From positions 1 through 64,000 of the forward strand of contig CAZWYY010000011.1 of the NCBI GenBank assembly GCA_964638895.1: a stretch of DNA of 64,000 nt, written 5' to 3'. This document shows positions 36,117 to 44,862 of the stretch, one piece after another. Below the pieces are notes generated by a model that was not told the DNA's origin, did not search any database, and was given only the letters and a program-made list of their open reading frames with translations. Source of the DNA: JAFGGG01 sp964638895. Its GTDB lineage: Bacteria > Spirochaetota > Spirochaetia > SZUA-6 > RPPD01. A program made the position numbers and the translations under genes. Numbering within the stretch: the first letter of the stretch is position 1; each line of letters begins with the position of its first letter.

Positions 36117-36233
36117 CTAAATTAGAGCGCCGGATGGGCGTTATTGGTATGCAAACGCAACACCCAAACTAAATATAATATAGTATTATCGAATTGTCAA
36201 TAATTTTTATCGATTTTTCGGTTAAAAGTTATT

Positions 36234-37859
36234 TTAGTTTTGTTTAATCTTGAACAAGAGGGTAAAGGTTGTTCCTTTTCCCTCTTCACTGTGTACGGCT
36301 ATTTCCCCGTGGTGTTTTTTTACTATTATATCATAGACAATATGCAGCCCCAGGCCCGTACCCTCTCCGGGCTCTTTGGTGGTAAAAAAGGGCTCGAAAA
36401 TCCTTGCCCGGATATCCCGGGGTATGCCGCAACCGTTATCCGTGATTTTGCAGGCTATATGTTTTTTTTCCAGATATGTGTTGATGCTGATCTTGCCCTG
36501 ACCCTGCCCGAATTTTTTCTTTATCGCGTGTACGGCATTAATAAGAATATTAAGAAAAACCTGGTTGATCTCACTTACATTACAAAATATGCGCGGGATG
36601 TCCCGAGACAGGTTCAATTCGGTTTGCGCACAATATTTGATTTCATTTCTTATAATAAGCAGTACATTGCTTATTATAACATTCAGATCGGCGGATTCCC
36701 ACTCGGCCGAGGGATTGACCCGAGCGAAATCCTTCAGGTTCTTAACGATCTCACTAATCTTGCGGATTCCGTCCTTGTTGTCTTTGAGTAATGAATCGAT
36801 GTCCTTGCAGATATAATCAATCTTAAGTGACGTGAAGGCCTCGCTTATTTCCCGTTCATCTTTTGAGTCTTGGTATACGGCGATGATTTTTTTCAGGTTG
36901 GTGATATACATTTCGAATGTATCAAGGTTACTGTTGATGTACCCCAGGGGATTGTTGATTTCATGGGCGATACCCGCCGCCAACTGCCCGATTCCGGCCA
37001 GCTTTTCGGACTGAATTACCTGGGCATTGGCCTCATCCAATTTTTTTTGAATTTCTTTTTTCTGTGAAACGTCACGGAAAAGAATGACAAATCCTAAAAG
37101 CCGGCCGTCCTTGTTTTTTATGGGAGCGCCGCTGTCCCCTATAGGAATCTTTACTCCTGCCTTTGTAAGAAGCAGGGTATGATTGGCCAGCCCGATGACA
37201 AAGCCCCTTTTTAAAATCCGCTCTACGGGATTTTTTATCAGCCGTCCCGTTTTTTCATTGAATATCTTGTATACGCTTGTTATATCCCGGTTTTTTGCCT
37301 CCTCAACATTCCAACCCGTGATTCTTTCGGCTTCATAATTCATGAATGTGATTTTCCGGTTGCGGTCCATGGTTATGATCCCGTCCCTGATACTGATGAG
37401 AACCACACGTACCCACTCATTTTCCTCCTCAAGTTTGTTCTCGGCGATCCGCCGTTTATATACTTCCTGCCGCAATGAGATTAAGAGACGCATTATTATA
37501 TTGGTTATACTCCCGATGATGATACATAATATATACAGGGAGTTATACGGAAGCACCTGGGACAGATTAAAACCGGGAAGAAAGAAAAAACGCATGATAT
37601 CATCCATAATCAGAAAAAGCAGCGTGGTTAACACAACACCCCACATATGAAACAGAATGCCCGTAATCGCTATATGGATAATGCAGATGGAAAAAAACAC
37701 GGGCTGCTTGGTAATGATAAACAGCAAAGCGATTAGTGAACCGAAAACCGCCAGATCGATACACCAGATGATGAGCTTTTTTCCGTTGCTTAATGTCGCC
37801 AGCCATATGAGGATATTTTTAGCTGGCATCTCCGTCATGCGTGCGTTTCCATTTTTCAT
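36234..37859 (-). CDS. Membrane PAS histidine kinase
   Basis: The 541-residue kinase has four hydrophobic helices within residues 28-130, then a PAS domain (about 150-265, DGIITMDRNRKITFMNYEAERITGW) and a dimerisation/phospho-acceptor helix (His299 in GIAHEINNPLGYI). The ATPase domain has INAVHAIKK, DNGCGIP and GEGTGLGLHIV boxes. The GIAHEINNPLG type is the HisKA family common in delta-proteobacteria and spirochaetes. No receiver is attached; the receiver-HDOD protein encoded 33 bases upstream is the obvious partner. The PAS shares a distinctive RGFVIGLANHT...IPIGDSGAPI stretch with the kinase at 52570. Confidence 0.9.
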   Translation of the reverse strand: MKNGNARMTEMPAKNILIWLATLSNGKKLIIWCIDLAVFGSLIALLFIITKQPVFFSICIIHIAITGILFHMWGVVLTTLLFLIMDDIMRFFFLPGFNLSQVLPYNSLYILCIIIGSITNIIMRLLISLRQEVYKRRIAENKLEEENEWVRVVLISIRDGIITMDRNRKITFMNYEAERITGWNVEEAKNRDITSVYKIFNEKTGRLIKNPVERILKRGFVIGLANHTLLLTKAGVKIPIGDSGAPIKNKDGRLLGFVILFRDVSQKKEIQKKLDEANAQVIQSEKLAGIGQLAAGIAHEINNPLGYINSNLDTFEMYITNLKKIIAVYQDSKDEREISEAFTSLKIDYICKDIDSLLKDNKDGIRKISEIVKNLKDFARVNPSAEWESADLNVIISNVLLIIRNEIKYCAQTELNLSRDIPRIFCNVSEINQVFLNILINAVHAIKKKFGQGQGKISINTYLEKKHIACKITDNGCGIPRDIRARIFEPFFTTKEPGEGTGLGLHIVYDIIVKKHHGEIAVHSEEGKGTTFTLLFKIKQN

Positions 37860-37892
37860 ATCATCCTCATTGAAACCACTTCCGGCATATTT

Positions 37893-39143
37893 TTAAAAAA
37901 TACCGTCCGCGGCCAACTCCCGTTCAATGTTTATCCTGTCCCCGGTTATTGAGGCGGCCGCCTTTTCCAAAAAGGACGTGGTAATGCCGCCGCAATGAAA
38001 CGACCGTAAATCCGCCGCCGCTCCGGCGGATGAAGCGCCTATGGCCGTAATCAGCCGGTCCGTATACTCAAGCACCACGCACAGCTTCCCGGTCTCATTT
38101 CCCGCAGCCGGCCGTGTATGGTGAGCCCCGATGAGATCAAGATACTCATACGGCAGGTTCCATAGATCCAGGAAATACATGCCGAGAAGGCAGTGGGAGG
38201 TATCCGCGAAACCCAGTTTGCTTTCATGTTCGAAATAGCTTTTAAGAGGATCCTCCCGCCTGCGCGCCTCAATTTCATGATACTGCCCGGGGAGGTAGAG
38301 CAGCGAGATAATCCTGCCCACGTCATGGATGATTCCCAGGGAAGGGAAATATTTCTCCGTTATGTCTCCGAACTGCGCCTTATAAAAAAATGGAACATAT
38401 ATTCCCATAAGGGCCGAGTGTATAAAGATATCCCGTAAAAGACCCAGATCTTCTTTATTTAATGGACGCCCGTCACCGCCCTGGACCGTAACATCCATAT
38501 CCTTAAAACAGGCGAAATCCAGCAGATCAAGTGCCTCCTTTACCGAGGCTATCCGTTTTTCGCCGAAAAACGCCGAGTTGGCAATCTGTAATATCTTTAC
38601 GGCAAATGCCGGGTCTTTTTCCACCACACTCAAAACCCTCCTGCCTGACGCCCCTTCCTGTACGGTCTCAAGAAATCTTTTATGCCTGGCTGGAAAGGTG
38701 GGAAGTTGGGAAATACTGTTCAGCATGCAAAACAATTCGGGCCCGGTTGCCTGTCTTTTTATCCGCATAATACGCTCGACCTTATGCTGTAGGGTTTTTT
38801 TGTCCCAAGGTTTGGTAAAAAAGGTCGAGGCCCAGCCGTTCGTCAGCGACCTCATCAATATGTTTCTGTCAAGAAAACCGCTGAACACAAGGCGCACAAC
38901 CTCGGGATATTCCTTTTTTACCTGCCGCAGCAACTGCATGCCGTCGGTTTTGGGCATCCTGAAATCCGTAAGGATTATATCGATCTTCCGCCCGGCGAGA
39001 ACATCCAAAGCCTCGTCGGCGGTTCCGGCCGTATAAACACTGAAATCATTAAACGCAAACTCACGCACTAGGGCATCCAGGATGCTTTTCTCGTCATCCA
39101 CAACCAGGATACTTCCGGCGTTATTGTTCTCCCTGTCACCCAT
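37893..39143 (-). CDS. Response regulator with HDOD output domain
   Basis: The 416-residue protein has an N-terminal receiver (VVDDEKS, phospho-acceptor Asp60 in IILTDFRMP, Lys in TKPW) followed by an HDOD domain (ISQLPTFPARHKRFLE, DPAFAVKILQIANSAFFG). HDOD proteins lack the HD metal ligands and act as protein-protein signalling modules in motility and phosphorelay control. The ATG at 39143 shares its A with the stop codon TGA of the upstream kinase gene and follows GGAGGT, so translation is coupled. The arrangement kinase-regulator-kinase suggests that both neighbouring kinases may phosphorylate it. Confidence 0.9.
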   Translation of the reverse strand: MGDRENNNAGSILVVDDEKSILDALVREFAFNDFSVYTAGTADEALDVLAGRKIDIILTDFRMPKTDGMQLLRQVKKEYPEVVRLVFSGFLDRNILMRSLTNGWASTFFTKPWDKKTLQHKVERIMRIKRQATGPELFCMLNSISQLPTFPARHKRFLETVQEGASGRRVLSVVEKDPAFAVKILQIANSAFFGEKRIASVKEALDLLDFACFKDMDVTVQGGDGRPLNKEDLGLLRDIFIHSALMGIYVPFFYKAQFGDITEKYFPSLGIIHDVGRIISLLYLPGQYHEIEARRREDPLKSYFEHESKLGFADTSHCLLGMYFLDLWNLPYEYLDLIGAHHTRPAAGNETGKLCVVLEYTDRLITAIGASSAGAAADLRSFHCGGITTSFLEKAAASITGDRINIERELAADGIF

Positions 39144-40456
39144 CAACTTACCTCCTCTTCCAGGTGAAATACCACCGGAAGTTTTATGGTAAATACCGCA
39201 CCCCCGCCCTCACGGCTTTGAACGCCGAACTCACCCTGATGCTTGGTGATGATGTCATACGAAATATTCAACCCCAGCCCCGTGCCCTCCCCGATTTCCT
39301 TGGTTGTAAAAAAGGGATCGAATATCTTATCGATATTCTCATCAGGTATGCCGGGACCGTCGTCCGCAATGGCGCAAAGAATGAAGTTGCCCTCCGCTTT
39401 GGTGGAGATGTTGATCTTCCCGGGCGATTTTCTTTTTTGGGACCTTATGGCCTGGGCGGCGTTAAGAATGATATTCAGCAGCACCTGGTTGATCTCGCCG
39501 CCGAAGCATTCTATCTCGGGCAGGGGAGACAGGTTTTTTTCCACTTTGGCCGTATACTTAAGCTCATTATTCAGAATTTGCAGGGTATCGTTAATGCCCT
39601 TGTTCAGGTCATACCTGCCCCTTTTCTGAACCTTATCTATATAAGAAAAATTCTTAAGACCGTTAACAATAGACGAAATCCTTTCAAAACCCTCGTTCAT
39701 ATCATTGTAAAGCTCGTTGAAATCCTGCAAGATAACGTCGATCTTGAACCTGTCCTTAAGCTTATCGAGCACGCCGGTTTGGTTACGGCCTGTGTCCGCA
39801 GCCGTCTCCCGGGCCAAGAGCTCCAGTTGCTCCAGATACCCCCGAATATTGCGCATGTATTGTTTAAGGCTCCCGCAGGAGCTTTTAATGAAACCCAGAG
39901 GGTTGTTTATTTCATGGGCCACGCCGGCGGCGAGCTGGCCGATAGCGGCAAGCTTGTCCTGCCGCATAATCTTTAATTGCGCTTCCTCAAGCCTTTTATT
40001 GGTCATAAGCAGTTCCGTATTTTTTTTCATCAACAACATCTCATTACGCACCCGCTCCGTAATATCCCTGATTATTCCCGTGCATTCTACGGGATTGCCC
40101 GCCTCATCCCTTATTAATCGGGATGTTTCCTGGCCTATCAGCCTGGTGCCGTCCTTTTTTTTAAGGATTATCTCAAAATCCTTTATATGGCCCTGCTTAT
40201 TCATGATCTGGTTATAATAGTCACGGTCGGACGGGTTGTAGTACAAATCAACCAAAGGAACACCCGCAAGCTCCGGCGGTGAGGAGTATCCCAGTAATTT
40301 CGCGCCGAAAGAATTGATGCTTACAATCCTGCTGTCCGGACGGCAGACATAGACAAGCTCCATGGTGCCCTCAAACAGCGATTCATACCTGTTTTCCAGT
40401 TCTTTATACTTGGCAAGAATGTTCTGTTTTTCGGTCATTTTATCATCACTTACCAT
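39143..40456 (-). CDS. Cytosolic PAS histidine kinase
   Basis: The product (about 437 residues) has no TM helix. It starts with a coiled segment, a PAS domain (MELVYVCRPDSRIVSINSFGAKLLGYS) with a PAC motif, and a coiled coil. The phospho-acceptor region is GVAHEINNPLGFI (about His181), and the ATPase domain has LNAAQAIRS, DDGPGIP and GEGTGLGLNIS boxes. Its stop overlaps the start of the HDOD regulator gene by one base, which makes that protein its likely partner. ATG at 40456 is chosen, but 40438 is equally possible because neither has a clear ribosome site. It is divergent from the HD-GYP regulator gene. Confidence 0.88.
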   Translation of the reverse strand: MVSDDKMTEKQNILAKYKELENRYESLFEGTMELVYVCRPDSRIVSINSFGAKLLGYSSPPELAGVPLVDLYYNPSDRDYYNQIMNKQGHIKDFEIILKKKDGTRLIGQETSRLIRDEAGNPVECTGIIRDITERVRNEMLLMKKNTELLMTNKRLEEAQLKIMRQDKLAAIGQLAAGVAHEINNPLGFIKSSCGSLKQYMRNIRGYLEQLELLARETAADTGRNQTGVLDKLKDRFKIDVILQDFNELYNDMNEGFERISSIVNGLKNFSYIDKVQKRGRYDLNKGINDTLQILNNELKYTAKVEKNLSPLPEIECFGGEINQVLLNIILNAAQAIRSQKRKSPGKINISTKAEGNFILCAIADDGPGIPDENIDKIFDPFFTTKEIGEGTGLGLNISYDIITKHQGEFGVQSREGGGAVFTIKLPVVFHLEEEVS

Positions 40457-40538
40457 TATAGGAAGCCGCAGAACAATAATCAAATTAATTGTATCTCACC
40501 AAAAAATACATATACTTTAAGATAAGGATGGGTTCATA

Positions 40539-41570
40539 ATGAAAAAGCCGGTTATTTTGTGTGTGGACGATGAGGAGAATATTCTCAAATCGGTCAAACG
40601 CCTGTTTATAGACGAGGATTATACCATATTGACCACGACAAGAGGCGAGGAGGCCCTTGATATTATAAAAAACCAAAAGGTCGACGTGCTTATTACCGAC
40701 CAGCAGATGCCGGGTATAAAGGGTATTGATATCCTTAAGCGGGCCAGGGAAACCTCACCCGGAACCGTCAGGATAATGATCACGGGGTATTCCGATATCG
40801 GAGTCACAATCTCGGCAATCAACGAGGGAGAAGTCCATCGTTACATCGCCAAACCGTGGGATAATGACCGGTTCAAACAGGTTGTCAAAGACGCCCTGCT
40901 GAAAAACGAGGCGGACAGAAACGGACACCATGCCGAGCGGCGGATCAAACAGGAGTTAGCTGATCTTACCGAAGCGCTGCGCGCGGCAAGCCTGCACACG
41001 GTACGGGCGCTGTCCAATGCAATTGAGCTGAAGGACAAATATACAAGGGGGCACTGCGACAGGGTTCTGGAATACGCGCTCTTGATTGCGGGTAAGCTTG
41101 ATCTCCCGTCGAAACAAGTGACGAACATCCGTTACGCCGCCCTGTTGCACGACATCGGCAAGATCGGTGTTCCGGCCAAAATCTTGAACAAGCCCGGGCC
41201 CCTGAATGAGGCTGAATGGAAGCTGATAAAGCAACATCCGCAGTACGGCGCAAAGGTAACCCTTGAGATCGATTTTCTCAGGGATACCTCACGCATCATA
41301 CTGGAACACCACGAAAAAATCGACGGCTCCGGTTATCCCTACGGGAAAAAAGGCAACGATCTCCTGCTGGAAAGTAAAATTATCACCATAGCCGACGTAT
41401 TCGATGCCTTAACCTCGGACAGGGCCTACCGCAAGGCCCGTTCATATAAGGAGGCATTGGAAATAATCGAGGAAGCCAGGGGCCGGCATTTTGATGAAAG
41501 ACTTGTGGATATCTTTATCAGGGAACTGGCGGGGCAGACGCCTACCCCTTTGCCACAGCCCCGTCCTTAG
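40539..41570 (+). CDS. Response regulator with HD-GYP domain (RpfG type)
   Basis: The 343-residue protein joins a receiver (Asp54 in VLITDQQMP) to an HD-GYP domain with HD at 204-205 (LLHDIGKIG) and HHEKIDGSGYP at 257-267. This class degrades cyclic di-GMP to pGpG or GMP and matches the RpfG family; metal-binding residues are present. It is transcribed away from the histidine kinase at 39143, which suggests a shared control region at 40457-40538. The AAGGATGG before ATG is the likely ribosome site. Its 3' end overlaps the convergent STAS gene by 29 bases. Confidence 0.92.
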   Translation: MKKPVILCVDDEENILKSVKRLFIDEDYTILTTTRGEEALDIIKNQKVDVLITDQQMPGIKGIDILKRARETSPGTVRIMITGYSDIGVTISAINEGEVHRYIAKPWDNDRFKQVVKDALLKNEADRNGHHAERRIKQELADLTEALRAASLHTVRALSNAIELKDKYTRGHCDRVLEYALLIAGKLDLPSKQVTNIRYAALLHDIGKIGVPAKILNKPGPLNEAEWKLIKQHPQYGAKVTLEIDFLRDTSRIILEHHEKIDGSGYPYGKKGNDLLLESKIITIADVFDALTSDRAYRKARSYKEALEIIEEARGRHFDERLVDIFIRELAGQTPTPLPQPRP

Positions 41571-42078
41571 CAACCGTAATCAGGTTTTTACAGGAAGGAC
41601 ACCTGAACCTGCCGGGGTTTGATATTCTAAGCAGCCTGGCGCAAAAAGGGCACCTGCGCACCCCTTTGTCCAAATTTTTATCCGCTTTTATCTCCTGAAG
41701 GTTCTTTATTATATTAAAAAAACCGGAAAAACCCAGCGTATGTAATACGGAGTTTACCTTATCGTTGATGTTCATGAAATACAGCTCGATATTTTTCTGC
41801 TTCACATACATCAGGATCGTATGAAACGAACCTATACCCGTTGAAGAAATATATGTCAGTCCGCCCAAATCGATGACAAGGTGTCCGATTCTGCCGTAGG
41901 TATCCACCGTCTTGGTAAGTACATCAGAAAATGCGGTTGAATTATGCGTATCAAGGGAGCCGTCAAGTATAATTACCATGGTCCTTTCCCGATTTTCGAC
42001 TATCATTCCGGAGATACGCAGTCCGGTTCTCCCTGAATTGAACTCTTCAAAATAGCCGTTTATCTCTGCCAAAACCAC
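41542..42078 (-). CDS. STAS-domain (anti-sigma-antagonist-like) protein with zinc ribbon
   Basis: The 178-residue protein has a STAS domain (GSLDTHNSTAFSDVL, then LVIDLGGLTYISSTGIGSFHTIL with a phosphorylatable Ser/Thr in the ISSTGIG loop). A C-terminal CPFC...FRCPSC zinc ribbon is attached, which is unusual for an anti-anti-sigma factor. It follows the PP2C response regulator gene by 11 bases. Together they form the output half of a partner-switching pathway in which the phosphatase dephosphorylates the STAS protein. No anti-sigma kinase of the RsbW type is nearby. The start is uncertain: GTG at 42078 is very close to the GAGGAG site, and TTG at 42072 has better spacing. Confidence 0.82.
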   Translation of the reverse strand: MVLAEINGYFEEFNSGRTGLRISGMIVENRERTMVIILDGSLDTHNSTAFSDVLTKTVDTYGRIGHLVIDLGGLTYISSTGIGSFHTILMYVKQKNIELYFMNINDKVNSVLHTLGFSGFFNIIKNLQEIKADKNLDKGVRRCPFCARLLRISNPGRFRCPSCKNLITVAKDGAVAKG

Positions 42079-42089
42079 GTCTCCTCATA

Positions 42090-43259
42090 TTACGCCGGGT
42101 TTCCCTTGACGGCGGCGGTAATCAGCGTGACATCGTCACTGAAATCCCCGCCGGGGAAGGCCCCGCGGGCGTTTTTTAAAATGGTTTCATGAAAATCGTC
42201 CGTATCATTCACTTCGGGTATAATTTCGGAAAGATCCAGAAAATTGGACGTACCACCCTTACCCGGGTATTCAACCAGGCCGTCGGTGTAAAAAACAAGC
42301 CGGTCCCGTGATTGGACCGGAATTTCAAGCTCTTTATATACGGCATCAGGGGAGAATCCCATGCCCCGGCCTTCTATGTCATAAGTTAGAATTCGTCCCT
42401 CCCTGACGATCACCAGTGGGAGATGCCCGGCTTTGGCGAATTTAATTCTCATATTGATGAGATTGAGATAACAGGCGGAAAATGTGATCACTATATCGGG
42501 CAGTTTTTTCAACTCCTCACACACACGGTTATTCAACCAGCCCAGAAAATCCGCCGGTGAAAACCCGCCTTCTCTATGTTTACTCACATATTCACTGTAG
42601 ATAATGGACTTTAATATGGCGGTGATAAAGGCGCCTTTGATTCCGTGCCCGGAAACATCCCCGATCAACACCAGGTAGAGTCCCCGTCCCATCTCAACAA
42701 CATCATAATAATCACCGCCGCAGTTCAATGCCGGCAGAGGCATGTAGGTTACGGAAAACCTGATGTACGGCGAATCCGGCAACACTCTTCTTAATATGGT
42801 TTTTTGCAGCTCTCCCCCCCACTGCAGCTCTTCCCGGATCATATCAAGGAATTCTTTTTTGGATACCCTTAGACTGTATAACTCAAGCGCCTTTTCTATT
42901 TCCGCGATAAGCAAATTCTTATTCCAGGGTTTGATGATAAATGAGAATATGCCAGCCTTGATTCCCTTTATTAACTCATCAATATCCGTATTCGCGGACA
43001 TCAACATGGTGATAATATCGGGGTATAACTGTTTTATCCTCAAAAGAAAATCACTCCCGCTCATTTCAGGCATTCTCTGGTCGGAGATGATAAGGGCTAC
43101 ATCTTTATGCGCGCTTTCAAGGATTTCAAGCCCCTGTGCGGCGGAAGCGGCCGTAAGCACCTCTATGTTCCCGATTTCCGTAAAGAAAACAAGCTCGCGC
43201 CGCAGGGACTCAACTATTTTCACCTCATCATCGATAATCAGTATTTTATACTTTGACAT
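42090..43259 (-). CDS. Response regulator with PP2C (SpoIIE/RsbU-type) phosphatase
   Basis: The 389-residue protein has a receiver (Asp60 in LIISDQRMP, TKPW-like IIKPWNK), a linker helix, and a PP2C-type phosphatase domain with NCGGDYYDV, LIGDVSGHGIKGAF, FYTDGLVEYPG and FSDDVTLIT. All metal-binding aspartates are visible. It would dephosphorylate a STAS protein when its receiver is phosphorylated; the STAS gene lies 11 bases downstream. A strong hairpin separates it from the paralogue cluster upstream, so it may have its own promoter in the 76-base gap. Confidence 0.92.
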   Translation of the reverse strand: MSKYKILIIDDEVKIVESLRRELVFFTEIGNIEVLTAASAAQGLEILESAHKDVALIISDQRMPEMSGSDFLLRIKQLYPDIITMLMSANTDIDELIKGIKAGIFSFIIKPWNKNLLIAEIEKALELYSLRVSKKEFLDMIREELQWGGELQKTILRRVLPDSPYIRFSVTYMPLPALNCGGDYYDVVEMGRGLYLVLIGDVSGHGIKGAFITAILKSIIYSEYVSKHREGGFSPADFLGWLNNRVCEELKKLPDIVITFSACYLNLINMRIKFAKAGHLPLVIVREGRILTYDIEGRGMGFSPDAVYKELEIPVQSRDRLVFYTDGLVEYPGKGGTSNFLDLSEIIPEVNDTDDFHETILKNARGAFPGGDFSDDVTLITAAVKGNPA

Positions 43260-43299
43260 TCCGAATGTTTTATTCTAAACCGGGATAGACCTGAAAGGG

Positions 43300-43332
43300 A
43301 AACCTCTGCGCAGCCGGGGTGCGCAGAGGTTT
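43300..43332 (-). terminator. Strong hairpin at the end of the paralogue cluster
   Basis: AAACCTCTGCGCA (43300-43312) and its perfect complement TGCGCAGAGGTTT (43320-43332) form a 13-bp stem with a seven-base loop, three bases past the stop of the gene at 43336. On the minus strand the stem is followed by CCCTTTC, a poor U-tract, so it may be a terminator or a processing/stability hairpin. Confidence 0.6.
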
Positions 43333-43335
43333 CGG

Positions 43336-44055
43336 TTATTTAGCGGCGGACCCGGATGGGGCAACCTCATTTTTTTGATAATCCCCCCTTTTCAAGAGAT
43401 TATCAGGTATGGCTTCATTCAGATGTTTGTTCATATCCAGGAATTTTCCGCGGATATTATTGGCCTGAATGGCGGCCTCCATCATTTTCTCATCTTTAGC
43501 GGCCAGGCCGCCCGGATCATTTAAGGCCGCAATGCGATCAAGCAGCTCCAAAATCGTCCGGTTTACGGGGTATGCCTGGTCCTGACCCTCATCCAGGTGT
43601 TTTCCCAAATTATTGACATCAGAGGTGGAAACAGGGTACATTCTATACCCTTCATGAGGATTCTCATATGCAAGCTTCAATAACCCAAAGAGTAGTAATA
43701 GGCTTTTTGGGTAAATACTCCCCGGTTTCCACCTGGTAAACATTTTGAAACATTCGGAAAGGATGAAGGTATTGGGTTGCACCGCCCGGAAAAAAGTTTC
43801 CGGGTTGTTGTTCCCCAGTAGCGCGTCCACAACCCAGTGATTTTCAAACTGTATAAGCATCAGAAAAATAGGGTAATTATCCGCGTCCAGCTTTACCTTA
43901 GACATATATTTGGCATAGAACACGGTTGCGTCCACGCCTTCGGCATCCCTGCATTCGAACATTTTATGGAGAAAGGTGAGTTCTAATTGGTCTATTTCCT
44001 CAACAGTCCAGCCCGCTATTTTATCTATGTCTCCCGCTATCTTTTTATCACTCAT
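43336..44055 (-). CDS. Unrecognised helical protein, tandem family member 1
   Basis: This 239-residue protein belongs to a four-member family in this window. Shared short motifs, in order, are: YAKYM (YARYL in others), NYPIFLMLIQ, NHWVVDALLG, VQPNTFIL, IYPKSL, GYRMYP, SDVNNLGKHL, NRTILELLDRIAAL, and IPDNLL near the C-terminus. Predicted secondary structure is almost all helix; there is no signal peptide, TM segment or Cys. This copy is the most divergent of the three adjacent ones and has an Ala/Ser/Lys tail. It lies 44 bases downstream of member 2 with a GAGGAG site. I do not recognise the family; a helical-repeat scaffold or adaptor is a guess. Confidence 0.8.
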   Translation of the reverse strand: MSDKKIAGDIDKIAGWTVEEIDQLELTFLHKMFECRDAEGVDATVFYAKYMSKVKLDADNYPIFLMLIQFENHWVVDALLGNNNPETFFRAVQPNTFILSECFKMFTRWKPGSIYPKSLLLLFGLLKLAYENPHEGYRMYPVSTSDVNNLGKHLDEGQDQAYPVNRTILELLDRIAALNDPGGLAAKDEKMMEAAIQANNIRGKFLDMNKHLNEAIPDNLLKRGDYQKNEVAPSGSAAK

Positions 44056-44099
44056 CTTGTCGCTCCTCTTTTAACATAATATGCTTTACACCGCCCGGG

Positions 44100-44834
44100 T
44101 TATTTCCCTTTTTTAGAACCCGCCTCTTTGCCTTCAGCTTCCGCAAGCTTCATCAATCTGCGCGGATCCATCTCCTTATCCAGATTTGATTCGGTCTGCA
44201 GCAGCACATCGGGGATCACATCCACCAGGCGCTTGGTCGAATCAAAGAAGTTGTTGCGGATATTATGCGCGTGTACGGCCAGGTCTTCCATTTCCTCGTT
44301 TATACCCTGCCCCTCTAGCGCGCTGATCTTGTCCAGAATATCGAGGATGCTTCTGTTTAAAAGGTCATCCTGTCCCTTTTCTTCTATTAAATGCTTCCCT
44401 AGGCTGTTTACATCTGAAATCGTGGGCGGATAAATTTTATAGCCGTCCAGGGGATTGCTATATGTGGCCTGGAATACGCCTAAAATAATCCCCAGGGTTT
44501 TGGAATAAATCTCCGCCGGATGATACTGGGCCAGAAAACTGAAACAGGTGGCCACGATAAAATAATTGGGCTGGATGGAACTCATGAATAAAAACGGGTC
44601 ACGCGTTCCTAAAAGCGAGTCGATCACATGATGGTTGCGAACGCCCAACAGCTTTAAGAATACCGGGTAGTTTACATTGGTAATTCCCACGCTGTTCAAA
44701 TAACGCGCGTATGTTATGGCGGCTTCCACGGCCTCGGTACTGCGGACACCCATCAGGCCTTTTAAGAGGCTGTATTCGATCTCGGCTATCTCATCCTTGT
44801 TCCAACTTTGTTTTTTTTCAAATAATTCTTTCAT
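44100..44834 (-). CDS. Unrecognised helical protein, tandem family member 2
   Basis: The 244-residue paralogue has the family motifs ARYLNSVGI, NYPVFLKLL, NHHVIDSLLG, IQPNYFIV, IYSKTLGIILGV, DGYKIYP, SDVNSLGKHL, NRSILDILDKISAL and RNNFFDSTKRLVDVIPDVLL. The C-terminal 25 residues are charged (RRLMKLAEAEGKEAGSKKGK) and differ from the other copies. It lies 28 bases downstream of member 3 with a GGAAGGAG site, so members 3, 2 and 1 are one transcription unit. Function unknown. The W/H change in NHHV versus NHWV sets it apart slightly. Confidence 0.8.
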   Translation of the reverse strand: MKELFEKKQSWNKDEIAEIEYSLLKGLMGVRSTEAVEAAITYARYLNSVGITNVNYPVFLKLLGVRNHHVIDSLLGTRDPFLFMSSIQPNYFIVATCFSFLAQYHPAEIYSKTLGIILGVFQATYSNPLDGYKIYPPTISDVNSLGKHLIEEKGQDDLLNRSILDILDKISALEGQGINEEMEDLAVHAHNIRNNFFDSTKRLVDVIPDVLLQTESNLDKEMDPRRLMKLAEAEGKEAGSKKGK

Positions 44835-44862
44835 GCTCGTCTCCTTCCTTCTTTTTATTTAT

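Noticed and set aside
39164..39976. 270-codon plus-strand frame
   Set aside because: Antisense to a histidine kinase with full H, N and G boxes.
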